Source of the DNA: Mytilus edulis
Lineage: Eukaryota > Mollusca > Bivalvia > Mytilida > Mytilidae
Direction: 5' to 3'
Assembly (NCBI RefSeq): GCF_963676685.1
Contig: NC_092345.1
Location: forward strand, 31,147,585 to 31,211,584
Length of the DNA stretch: 64,000 bases
Program-made: the position numbers and the translations under genes
In this document: positions 9,154-19,375 of the stretch, in pieces
Numbering within the stretch: position 1 is the stretch's first letter
How the letters are laid out: each line of letters starts with the position of its first letter
The notes under the pieces: generated by a model
Seen by the model: only the letters and a program-made list of their open reading frames with translations
Databases searched by the model: none
What the model was told of the DNA's origin: nothing

Positions 9154-12100
9154 ATGTATAGGATTTACAATTTTGCTGTATTAGTAATTTACAGTACATA
9201 TCTTATAAATATTTCGGCCCTAAAACGTTTTCGAAATTCAAAACGAAATGTACAATACGAAAATGTTTACAAATCCGTAAACGTATTGTGGATGGTTAAA
9301 AGACGAAGCGTTATAGCATGTTTTACCTCGTGCGCAGATGACATTAATTGTTGGTCCGTAGCATTTAATAAAAACGATGGTAGATGTCAAGCTTTCAACA
9401 GAGACTTCACCAATCAACCTGTCAAAGGAATTCCTGAGAACGAATGGACTCATTATGACGTTTCACCAGGTATACATTATAACAAGAATATTGTAATAGA
9501 CATTTGAAAAATAACGAACATAGATTTTCACAATAGCATGAGTAAGAACAGGAAAAATAATTCATCTTGCAAAAATATTGCTTCAGAACATGGATTAGGG
9601 ATACAAAAAATGTGTGGTCTTGTTCATTTGCCGATAATTAGCTTTCAATAAATTAAGATTAAACCGAACTTTGGCAGAAGATGCTCAGAACGACCTTTTT
9701 TTCAGAAATTGTCACTCTCGTTTAATCTCGTTATAGAGATTCAAATTTGCGGTTTCATTTTAACGACGAAGCCTAATGGAACATATAATTTGGAACAAGT
9801 GTTCGTGTCAAAAATTTAATGTGAGATACAAAGTATTTTTTTCTGCTTACGATTCTACAAGAATAAATAAATGTTGGCATCTGATGCAGTTCATTTACAT
9901 TTTGTGGTATCAATAAATGTTTAAAATAACCGAAGAAGTAACCTTAGAGCTATATTGCATTGAATATCTACTGCACTTTGGGTATCATCAGTTTCATATG
10001 AGATGACGTAGTCTTTACATTAACAGAATCAATAAAAAGAAAAATCAACATAAAATGCAAAGAATTATTAAAGCTTTCACGATGTAAACGAAGACAGCCA
10101 CGTTTTAAATTTTACGATTTACTGCAAATTAATATTTATTTGATTACCAAAGGTTTACTGAGATAAAGTGGACATTGCCTTCAATCACACATAAAGACTG
10201 CCTCATATTATCAAACACATACTTGCATGGGTTGCGTTCAATATCGTAGCGGCTACGTAGTGCTACGTAGATTTTTGTCTACTGAACGAGTAGCTAGCCT
10301 AGTTGCTATCAATATCTATGTAGAAGCTAGGCTAGCTACACGTTCAATAGTCATAAATCTGCGTAGCCCTAAGTAGCCGCTACGATATTGAACGCAACCC
10401 TGTTTTCATTTAATAACTAGAGAAACTGTATTGTAAATCCAATAGTTTTATATCGATAGTTATGATAAACTACAATTCAAAATTATTATTTTCACAGTAA
10501 CAGTCTGCAAGACAGTGACACCAAATACCCAAGCAAAAAATTGTTCTGAAGTTCAATCTCAAGGTCATTCGTGTAGTGGTGTGTACACTATCTACCCTTC
10601 CGTTGACATCCAAAAAGATGTTTGGTGTGACCTACAAACAATAGAGGGTCGATGGACAGTGAGTACATGTATATATATTGAATAACAACCTTAGCTGTGA
10701 TATAAAGGCACGAATACTCAAATCTCATAAATCCCCTAAATATACATACGAAAATTAAAAAAAAAACTGAGGGATTCACATGAATCCAAAAGTATATGAG
10801 TATTACCCCCAAAGCTCCCTCCTCTCTATTAAAACAACACGAACAACAAAAAGACATGACACATAAAGTACCAAACTGAGAGTATTTGTAGATTTTAATT
10901 CAAGTTCAAAGCCAATAGCAATTAATAAACCATCGAAGTATCTTAGACTCATATTTAAATAAGTAACAATTCCTATATGAAGACAAATCCATAAATTTGC
11001 TTCGGACGCGCCAATTTTAAAAACAGTTATTTTATCATTAAATTAGACAGATACATCTGTGAAATACCGAGAATACGTTTCAGAAAACTTTAATCATTTG
11101 TTAGAAAAGTGTTACAATTCGTATTAAACGATCTAATGTCACCTTATGAAACAGTGTCATCGAGCTGGGAAGCCTTTGCTTGTTGATTAAAACATTATAA
11201 AGGCCCAGTGTTTTATTTGTGAATAGTTATACATGATTGTTTTCATCTGAAAGCCGTATTTGACTCTAAATCTTGATAATATTAGTAATACTGTATAATT
11301 CAATGATTATCTTTTTAATTGCATTTTTCACTTATATATTTTCTTCCAATGTAGTTTTATTCGTTTTGGGGCGTACATGAAGCTTTAAAACACCGGTATT
11401 TACATTTGATTTTTGTTTACAGAAACATACTTAAGTTATGACGTCACCTTGTTTCGTTGCCATGCCAAGACAATAACATCATTTCGCGGAATTTTCGTTT
11501 TATAAAATTTTAGCATGTAAATTGAAATGGACTGATTTGTTTATTTTGCTGTAGAACAGAGATATATATTGTATCTGAATCTTGGCTACGTAAACTGGGG
11601 GTTTCGATGTCAAAAATTGAGAATATCTGGCAGTATAAATCAGTTTGTCGTAAAGCGGAACAGCCGTTATTGTATATAACTGCGTGTGCGCTTAAGGTAG
11701 ATATATGGTGATTATACTGGTTGGCGATATTAGGTCGGCATATTAGAATCTAATTTTATTGATATTGCATTTGTCATTTCGGAAGCGACGAGAAATATTT
11801 ACAATTTGAGACGATCTAATATTTAAACGCTACATGAAGTGTAAATGCAATCCTAATTGTAGATGTACGACGGTTCTGCTGTCTACTGCTAGTAATCATT
11901 ATGAAAAGCATTCTAATAGTTTCCCCTTAATGTTTGCAGTATTGATGCTAGTAAATATGCATATATGATTAAAAATGTTGAAATGTGACATTTCAGGTAT
12001 TCCAACAAAGGAAAGACGGTTCTGTGAATTTTTATCGAAGGTGGTCGGACTATGAACAAGGCTTTGGTGATCCTAATACAGAATACTGGATAGGTTTGTT

Positions 12101-15100
12101 AAGTTATGCATATCACCACATGATAACTACTAATGACTTTTTTTTTTAACATTTATGAGAATGATTATGTAAATATATCAGGGAAATCAAAGATAAAAAT
12201 TATGGGAAAACACTTAAATTGACAAACATTGGAACACATATGAATTAAATGTTGAACCTTAACTTCTCACTAAGATATATATTTTGTATGTTTTTGTTTT
12301 AGTATATATTAACACATTTTCAAATACAAAGCAAGTATTTAACTCAGGATCTCTCGGCTACTGATTTATCATAATATGTTTTGTATTTATCATAAGTTTA
12401 TCTCTGTTTCAAAGTATATTGTTAATCTATTACTCAATTTGCTTCATGCAATAAAATCATTTGTCAAGAATAGCTTGTTTCCATGTAAAATACATCATAA
12501 AACGTAAGCTTCTAGGTGATGTAATTTTCAGAAACAATTGTAATAATGTAAAATGTTATCAAAGGTACAAGGATTATAATTTGATACGGAAGACGCGTGT
12601 TTCGTCTACTTTAGACTCACCAGTGACGCTCAGATCAAAACAGTTATTAAGCCAAACAAGTTCAAAATTGAAGGGCATTGAGGACCCAAAATTCCAAAAC
12701 GTTGTTCCAAATACCGCCAAGATAATCTATTCCTGGGATAAGAAAATCCTTAATTTTTGAAAAATTTTAATTTTGTAAACAGGAAATATATAAAAATGAC
12801 TATATAATTTATATTATAAGAGGTAAAATATGATATCTCTTTTGCTTGAAAACAAAGTTTAATGTGTTTTCCAAAGGTTGGAGAAGCAAATGCTTTGCTG
12901 TTTGAATTTAGAAAAAACTTAAATACAATTTAGCAATTTACTCTTCCTTTATAATTCTATAATCAGTAAATGAGTATCATGATCTTTATATCATCAAATT
13001 CAATATAGAGTAATTTCACCTCTACTCGTATAAAACATTGTAACAGATTGAATTTATTTTGCACGATCGAAACCATAATTTGGAGGCCAACAATATACAA
13101 AACATTTAACAGCCATGCGTACATGTAATTCTGTTTTAAATTCATCTTCAATGTGGAAATTGTAATTTCGATTGTAAAATCAACGATTGGAACTGGAAAT
13201 ACAAACAATCCAACAGGGGACATGAAAGGAACTGCTTACCATTCCGGAACACCATGTTTTCCCCTTGAATTCTAGCTGCTTTTAAAACTCTAATAGTGTC
13301 AGATTTTGTGGACCCGTTTGTTTTGTTTATCTTTTTTGTTCGCTGTTTCTTTTACTTATGGTTTTTGATTGCACTATTTTTAGTTTAAATTTACACAACA
13401 CAATGAACAAGCTGAATATCAAGTCAATTTTATCGTTTGAATCATGCTAATCCTGACGTACAGGAGGTAGGCTACGAGTGTATTACAACAATTTGTTTGT
13501 GGAATACCTAATGAAAAGTAATGCAATGAACATTCAAACTATGTGCTTCTCATTGAGTAAATAGTATAAAAATGAAACAGTTAGAACCATATAAACGAAC
13601 TACAATCAAGCCTGTTATCTTTGATGAGTTAATTTACAACCACTTGACCTGTGAAAATGTGGGTGGAGGTTTTCCATCTGAGTATATCACCATCCCAGTG
13701 GTCAGCACTACTTTGCTGACTTGAATCATCATTGACATGGTGATATTAACCAACGAATTGTTTCTGTTTACAACTGATTATTCGAACTAAGGCAGGAATA
13801 GATTATGCCAGTAGTCGCATGGTTGTGCTGACACGGTTAGTAATGTTCAACTTCTTAATATATGGAATGGCTTTTCAACTGTTTTGAGTCGAGCGTCACT
13901 GATGGATCGTATATAGATCAAACCAGCGCCTGGCGGACTAAATTATAAGTATAGTGTATTTGGTGAGTAATTACATGAACTCTATTCGGCAAAACGTTTT
14001 TGAATTTTAGGTCCTCAATTCAACTTATCGCTATTCCTGGTTAGTCTGTCCCACATGAACTATTGACGTCATACAACGATCACTTTTTCATGGTGGTGTC
14101 ATATATTTTGTATTATGACGTCAAAATGTTACTTGAACCTGTGTGAAGATTAGTAATGGCGGACAAATAGCAATAAGGTGTATGCTCATCTACTTCGTTC
14201 TTAGTTTTACACTTTCGCTCTATTTTAGCTTTTGCGTTTGACGTTCAAAATTATCAGCCTAGTATATTTCATGTTGCTTTTTTTTTTGTTGCTCATACTA
14301 TCATTTATGTAAACTATTCCAATTTGTTTTTTCTTAAAGGGAATGAGGCTTTGTATCAATTGACACTTTCTGGTGGAAATGAATTGCTAATTTTGATGCA
14401 GACATGGGATGGTGTATGGAAGTATGCTCATTATACCGACTTTTATATCGGCCCTAAAAACGACAATTATAGGCTTCACTTTTCTGAATACAGTGGCTCA
14501 GCAGGTTAGTGCAGCGATTTAAATATATGAAATGTTAGTTCTTTCATAAAACGAACTAGCCAACAGAAAAGCCAGAAGTAATGATAATGTCTTCAATAAT
14601 AGAGAAGTATCTGTGTCGCAATACAACGTTATGTTTTGAACATAGAAGCCAAGTATCTGCCACTAACACATTATATTTGTAATACTTGACAAACCATGAC
14701 AACTTAAGGTTAATGCTAAATTCATCATTTTTTGTTGGTTTTAGAATACAAAACTATATAGTTTATAGTCCAATGACGTTACATATTTTCATATGAGTAT
14801 ACTAATAATGCAATTGTTTAAGTTTCAGAAAGGCGATTTACACCATCGTGTATGTATATTTTTCTGCAAATTTAAAGACCCGGCTCTTATTTTGTTGTAA
14901 TAAATCTAACATTTTTACAGGTAACAGTCTGTTTTACCAGGTAGGATATCAATTTAGTACACTAGATACCGATAATGACGTCTCTGGTGTATCTTGTAAT
15001 CCGAAGTACCATAAGGGAGGTTTTTGGTTTAGTGCCTGCGGTAGTTCCGATCTGAATGGATACTATTACCAATCTGGGATTATCTCCAACGATTCATGTC

Positions 15101-15162
15101 ATTGGTGGACATTTACAGAATACCGAGAGTCTTTGAAAACCATTTATATGATGGTTCGATAA
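9154..15162 (+). CDS. PAN-like plus fibrinogen-related domain secreted protein, five exons
   Basis: Exons read as 9154-9469, 10498-10658, 11997-12093, 14340-14504 and 14921-15162. All joins are GT-AG and keep frame, giving 326 residues. Residues 1-22 look like a signal peptide. Residues about 50-85 carry four cysteines (56, 60, 66, 78) spaced as in PAN/apple-like modules. Residues about 119-326 are a fibrinogen C-terminal domain: SGVYTIYP near 132, [30 protein letters not shown], a calcium-site-like DTDNDVSG at 262-269, and [15 protein letters not shown] with the expected cysteine pair (Cys272 and the one in FSAC). Known for the family: such domains in molluscs (FREPs, ficolin-like, tachylectin-like) bind acetylated sugars or microbial surfaces. 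The immune role here is inferred. I see no immunoglobulin or collagen segment. The domain end is unusual, with an extra cysteine (ISNDSCHWW). Introns 1 and 3 contain mobile repeats. A decayed copy lies upstream near 2762-3589. Confidence 0.88.
10229..10400. mobile_element. Palindromic miniature inverted-repeat element in intron 1
   Basis: The ends are inverted copies: the first 28 bases starting GGGTTGCGTTCAATATCG match the reverse complement of the last 28 exactly, and similarity continues inward (CTACG(T/C)AGATTT). A second inner inverted pair (GTAGCTAGCCTAG / CTAGGCTAGCTAC) makes the whole 172 bases nearly palindromic. No coding capacity. The GGG...CCC ends could suit a hAT-type MITE, but no clear 8-base target duplication was seen. 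Confidence 0.75.
12570..12740 (+). repeat. Repeat C copy in intron 3
   Basis: GGAAGACGCGTGTTTCGTCT, GACTCACCAGTGACGCTC and AATTGAAGGGCATTGAGGAC match the repeat C family. It explains a chance open frame in this intron. Confidence 0.75.
13880..14045 (-). repeat. Repeat C relative, reverse, in intron 3
   Basis: Plus-strand GAGCGTCACTGATGGATCGT, TGGCGGACTAAATTATAAG and GGCAAAACGTTTTTGAATTT are the reverse complement of repeat C blocks, more diverged than the other copies. Confidence 0.55.
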
Positions 15163-15384
15163 TTTGGTAAACACTATGATGATCACAAGTGTCATAGTGT
15201 TGAGATGATCTTTGATAAAAATTGAATGCAACTCAATTCCATCAGTTTTGGATCATATTAACAGTCAACTATATTTCTAGTTTTTAAAACTACATATATA
15301 GTATCTTTAGTACAGCTTAAAACTATTTAAGTTTAAAATTACTCTTCTGATTGCTCTGTTATTGACGTTGGTGTATGACATTTC

Positions 15385-15390
15385 AATAAA
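15385..15390 (+). promoter_or_regulatory. AATAAA polyadenylation signal of the fibrinogen-related gene
   Basis: A canonical AATAAA hexamer lies about 220 bases after the stop codon at 15160-15162 and just before a dispersed repeat starting near 15426. It is the first good signal downstream and is the likely 3' end determinant. RNA evidence is not available. Confidence 0.5.
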
Positions 15391-15425
15391 AGCATTCGAA
15401 ATAAGTTTGAAAGGAGTCATTTGTA

Positions 15426-15620
15426 TAAATAAACTCATCATAGATACCAGGATTAAATTTTGTATTTACGCCAGACGCGCGTTTTGTCTTCAAAAGACTC
15501 ACCAGTGACGCTCGAATCCAAACAAGTTAAAAAGGCCAAATAAAGTACAAAGTTAAAAAGCATCGAAGACCAAAATTCCTAAAAGTTTTGCCAAATACAG
15601 CTAAGATAACCCATTCCTTA
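15426..15620 (+). repeat. Repeat C copy after the fibrinogen-related gene
   Basis: AAACTCATCATAGATACCAG, GCCAGACGCGCGTTTTGTCT, AAAGACTCACCAGTGACGCT and AAATAAAGTACAAAGTTAAA. One of the best preserved copies in the window. Confidence 0.88.
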
Positions 15621-15624
15621 GGTA

Positions 15625-16500
15625 GAGAAGCCTTTCAATTCAAAAGTTTTGTAAAAGAAATATATCAAAACACTTTATTTGCATGTACATTTGAAAAAAT
15701 TATCTTACTATTAAAGTCAGCATAACACAATTTGAAGACTTAGTTCTTTCAGTTGAATTTTTCAAATCACAAAATTCAATAACTGTCGAAAAATTCACTG
15801 TAAATATCCTTATTACTATAATCGAACAGATTCGATAATAGGTCATATATATAAAAAAGAAAATACTTCAAAGAATGTACTATTAAAGACGTATTTGCAC
15901 TTGTATGCAAATTTCTCCGCCACTCCATAAAATCACACAGTTTCCCGTAATATTTGACATCACAATTTAAAAAATTTGACGTCACAATTCAATAGGGATT
16001 GTTGCCTGACGTCAAAAGTCTATTTGGAGCAGATCTAAGGTCATTCGGAGAAAAAAATCAGCTGAATACTAAATAATTACGTTATTCACACGACACTGTA
16101 TCGGTTGACCGATGATATCCAGTCGATAATATTCATATATATGTTTTTTCTTGTACATATATTCAATACATCCGAACTAAAAATGGTGATGGTGCATGAA
16201 TCCAACATGAATAATAAATGCTCAATTTAACAAACAAAAAAAACCAGGAAATGGATTTAATTATTGAAATAGATTTTCTTCTCAACTTGTGATACGACTA
16301 AAAGAAAGAGTCAACAACAAAATCTAAAAGAGGAAAAACAACGAAAAAAATAACATGTTTATCTACAAATTGCAAGCATCACAAATGGTTCTTTTATTAA
16401 TTTTGAACGAGTATACTTTTAGTTGTCTGCTTCTTAGTCATCTGAAATAGTAGTACATATTGCCTGTTGAGTTTTCTTTCCTCATATTTACATGATCACA
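15625..16500. other. AT-rich stretch without recognised features
   Basis: No exon, repeat family or structured element could be supported. Short open frames on both strands look random. Confidence 0.5.
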
Positions 16501-16529
16501 ATACAAGGCTAGGTTTGTAATAATAGTAG

Positions 16530-16765
16530 CAACACCACTAGTGCCACATGTGGAGCAGAATCTGCTTAACTTTCCGGACCATCTGAGATCACCTCAAGAT
16601 TTTTGTGGGGTTCGTGTTGCTTAGTCTTTAGTTTTCTATGTTGTGTCTCGTGCATAGTTATTTGTCTGTTTGTCTATTTCTTTTTAAGCCATGACGTTGT
16701 CTGTCTGTTATCGATCTATGCATTTGATTAATCCTCTGATATCTTTCGCCCCTCTTCAGTGTGAA
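16530..16765 (+). repeat. Dispersed repeat F copy
   Basis: CCATCTGAGATCACCTC, GGTTCGTGTTGCTTAGT, TTAGTTTTCTATGTTGTGTC and TATCTTTCGCCCCTCTT match 24540-24760 on the same strand and the reverse copies at 20280-20545 and 34265-34370. Confidence 0.8.
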
Positions 16766-16854
16766 CATGCGCATTACAAAACCCATGATACACTTTAAGA
16801 TAATATTTTTTAAGCATTTGATGTAGGCTAAAATCGTAATATCCTGGCACATTT

Positions 16855-17110
16855 TCAGGACCAGTTTATCACAGGAATCGCTTATCCTGTCAACGCATCT
16901 TGTCTAGCTCCTTTTGAAGTTCATGCAATTTTCCCAGATTTGTTTTATTTCGGTCCTCAATGCTCTTCAACTTCATATTTTATTTGGCTTTTTTTTTTTT
17001 AACATTTTTGGATTCGAAATTCACTGATGAGTCTTATGCAGAAGAAACGGGCATCTGGCGTATATACAAGATTTAATCCTTGTATCTATGATGAGTTTGT
17101 TTATAACAAC
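16855..17110 (-). repeat. Repeat C copy, reverse (first of a pair)
   Basis: Plus strand shows CGGTCCTCAATGCTCTTCAA, TTTGGCT, ACTGATGAGTCTTATGCAGA and ATCTATGATGAGTTTGTTT, the reverse complement of repeat C. A second copy follows at 17255-17465. Confidence 0.8.
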
Positions 17111-17254
17111 TGGGTCGATGCCACTGCTGTTGGAGTTTTAATTCCCCGAGTGTATCACAAGCCACGTAGTCAGCACTATGTGCTGACATTAATTATCATT
17201 GATATGGTCATATTTATAAATTAACTGTTTACAAAACGTTTGAATTTTTGAAAT

Positions 17255-17465
17255 ACGAAGGTTTTACTACAGCAGGAATAGATGACCTTAGCTGTAGTTG
17301 GCAAAACTTTTGGGAATTATGGTCTTCAGTGCTCTTCAACTTCGTACTTAATTTGGCTTTATAAATATTCTGATATGAGCGTTACTGATGAGTCTTATGT
17401 AAACAAAACGCGTGTCTAGCGTATCAAATTATAAGCCTGGTACCTTTGATAACTATTTCCACAGG
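17255..17465 (-). repeat. Repeat C copy, reverse (second of a pair)
   Basis: Plus strand shows TGGTCTTCAGTGCTCTTCAA, TAATTTGGCTT, GAGCGTTACTGATGAGTCTT and ACAAAACGCGTGTCTAGCGT. It lies about 400 bases from the previous copy in the same orientation. Confidence 0.8.
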
Positions 17466-17478
17466 AATGGCTTATCAT

Positions 17479-18200
17479 ATAAAAAAGAAGATGTGGTATA
17501 ATTGCCAATGAGACAACTATCCACAAAAGACCAAAATGACACAGACATTAACAACTATAGGTCACCGTACGGCCTTCAACAATGAGCAAAACCCATACCG
17601 AGCTATAAAAGGCCCCGATAAAAAAATGTAAAACAATTCAAAAGGGAAAACAAACGACCTTATTTATGAAAAAAAAAATGAACGAAAAACAAATATGTAA
17701 CACATAGAATGAAAGTCAAAACAGTGTGGCTGTGACCATTGATTGACACATTAAATTCATCCATTGACTGGGACAATTTACATGAACGTTTGTCTGTAAC
17801 GACCACTGTTCACGACGTACCTACGATAGACATTTAAACTGTGGGGTCACCAAAGGTTTCTTAACGCCTTTAATTATAAAATAATTCAAAAAATTAATCA
17901 GGAATAACCTTTATGTTTTGATTTATATAATTGATATAAATCAAAACATCGTGTTATTTCTGATTAGTTTTTCGAATTACTTTATTAAGGTGTTGAGAAC
18001 CTTTGGTGACCCCATAGTTTAAGTGTCTTTAAAAAGTACATAGTGAGCAGTGGTCGTTACATACAAACGTTCACCTAAATTGTCCCAGTCAATGGATGAA
18101 TTTAATGAGTCAATCAATGGCCACAGCCACACTGTTTTGAATTTCATTCTAAACAAACGACAACTACTGAATTACAGGCTCCTGACTTGGGACAGGAACA
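17479..18200 (+). repeat. Repeat A copy split by a fold-back element
   Basis: The left half (17479-17706) runs from AAAAAAGAAGATGTGGTATA to ATGTAACACATA. The right half (18150-18200) resumes with TAAACAAACGACAACTACTG and CTCCTGACTTGGGACAGG. In uninterrupted copies (for example near 60620) ACACATA is directly followed by AACAAACGACAACC, so 17707-18149 is an insertion. Confidence 0.88.
17707..18149. mobile_element. 443-bp fold-back (MITE-like) element with TA target duplication
   Basis: The two arms, each about 200 bases, are imperfect inverted copies. Left starts GAATGAAAGTCAAAACAGTG; the reverse complement of the right end starts GAATGAAATTCAAAACAGTG. Matches continue through CATTGACTGGGACAATTTA, GTAACGACCACTG, GGGGTCACCAAAGGTT and TTAATCAGGAATAAC/CTAATCAGAAATAAC, down to a central palindrome around ATGTTTTGATTTATAT. 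TA occurs at both borders (17705-17706 and 18150-18151) and once in the empty site. TA duplication points to Tc1/mariner-type mobilisation. There is no transposase inside, so it is non-autonomous. Confidence 0.88.
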
Positions 18201-18276
18201 ACACATTTTTTCTCGCTTCTCTTGAAGTTCTTGTCTCGCTCCTTTTGAAGTTCGTGCAATTTCCCCAGATTGTTTT

Positions 18277-18755
18277 TTATGCCCCACCTACGATAGTAGA
18301 GGGGCATTATGTTTTCTGGTCTGTGGCTCCGTTCGTTTGTCCGTTCGTTCGTCCGTCCGTGCGTCCGTTCATCCCACTTCAGGTTAAAGTTTTTGGTCAA
18401 GGTAGTTTTTGAGGAAGCTAAAGTCCAATCAACTTGAAACTTAGTACACTTGTTGCTTATGATATGATCTTTTCAATTTTAAAGTCAAATAGACTTTGGA
18501 CCCCAATTTCACGGTCCACTGAACATAGAAAATGAAAGTGGGAGTTTCAGGTTAAAGTTTTTGGTCAAGGAAGTTTTTGATGAAATTGAAGTCCAATCAA
18601 CTTGAAACTTAGTACACATGTTCCCTTTAGTATAATCTTTCTAGTTTTTATGCTAAATTACATTTTTACCCAATTTTACGGTCCATTGAACATGGAAAAT
18701 GATAGTGCGAATTGGGCATCCGTGTACTTTGGACACATTCTTGTTTACTTTGATT
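18277..18755 (+). repeat. Two-module bivalve dispersed repeat
   Basis: It begins TATGCCCCACCTACGATAGT, then a CCGT/TCGT-rich run (about 18330-18370). Two roughly 175-base modules follow (about 18370-18547 and 18548-18720), each containing CAGGTTAAAGTTTTTGGTCA, AAGTCCAATCAACTTGAAAC, TTAGTACAC and ACGGTCCA(C/T)TGAACAT. It ends GGGCATCCGTGTACTTTGGA. I recognise this family as very abundant in bivalves. The open frames across it are by-products. Confidence 0.8.
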
Positions 18756-18759
18756 TTGT

Positions 18760-19370
18760 CTCTTTCTTATTCTTCATAATCAAACAGTAAATAAATATCA
18801 GTTCCAAAACCTTTTCACAAAATATAAGAGTCAGAATTAGTCGCTGTGCTAGTAAACAAATATAAAGTCTGATCCATTGTGCAATTCTTCTTTTTATATC
18901 GATAATAATTATAACAGCTTTTTATTAATAAAACAATTTGTCGACTCTAATATATTCGCAACAAATGTAAATGCAAAATACTTCCATATATAATGTTCAT
19001 GTTCATTGCTTTTTACTAACACGAAAAGAATTAATTTTACACAATTTCACATTAAGGGCATTGATTGAACTTTTATTTTTTAAGATAATTATCAGAAGTA
19101 ATTACTTCAGTGTCTTCTACCTTGGTTCAATAAAAGATTTATAACTTTACATTGCAAAGAATTATCTTCGAGAAAGACATGCTATAAAATCATTTGTAAA
19201 GTATTGCATTTGTAATTAAAACCTAACATCAATTCTATAATGAAATACTTCATTCGCATCAACTAAGTCACTTAAAGGAAGAGAGAGTTGTGAGCAACAT
19301 AAACTGCCATTGCTAATTCCTTTTGCCAAGGTAACGTCACGTATTCCTACTAAATGATCAAGAAATATAA
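18760..19370. other. Region upstream of the coactosin-like gene
   Basis: AT-rich, no recognised repeat. It should hold the promoter and any 5' untranslated exon of the gene starting at 19376, but no clear TATA or initiator element could be picked out. Confidence 0.4.
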
Positions 19371-19375
19371 GTATA

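Larger units (their letters stand above)
7630..9205 (+). repeat. Segmental duplication, copy 2 (upstream of intact gene)
   Basis: This is the counterpart of 181-2820 and leads directly into the signal-peptide codons of the intact fibrinogen-related gene, so it should contain that gene's promoter. It differs from copy 1 by an inserted dispersed repeat (about 8140-8395) and by an internal duplication of a roughly 90-base segment (8756-8848 and 8934-9026). Confidence 0.7.

Noticed and set aside
12461..12760. A 99-codon open frame in plus orientation
   Set aside because: Its second half is repeat C read as protein and it lies inside intron 3 of the fibrinogen-related gene; no family resemblance.
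14848..14920. In-frame start before the last fibrinogen exon
   Set aside because: The stretch 14848-14920 is intron; the TTTTTACAG acceptor at 14920 joins in phase to exon 4 and restores the domain.
18050..18412. A 120-codon frame rich in V-R-P near its end
   Set aside because: It spans the right arm of the fold-back element, a repeat A piece and the CCGT/TCGT run of a dispersed repeat, so it is an artefact of stacked repeats.
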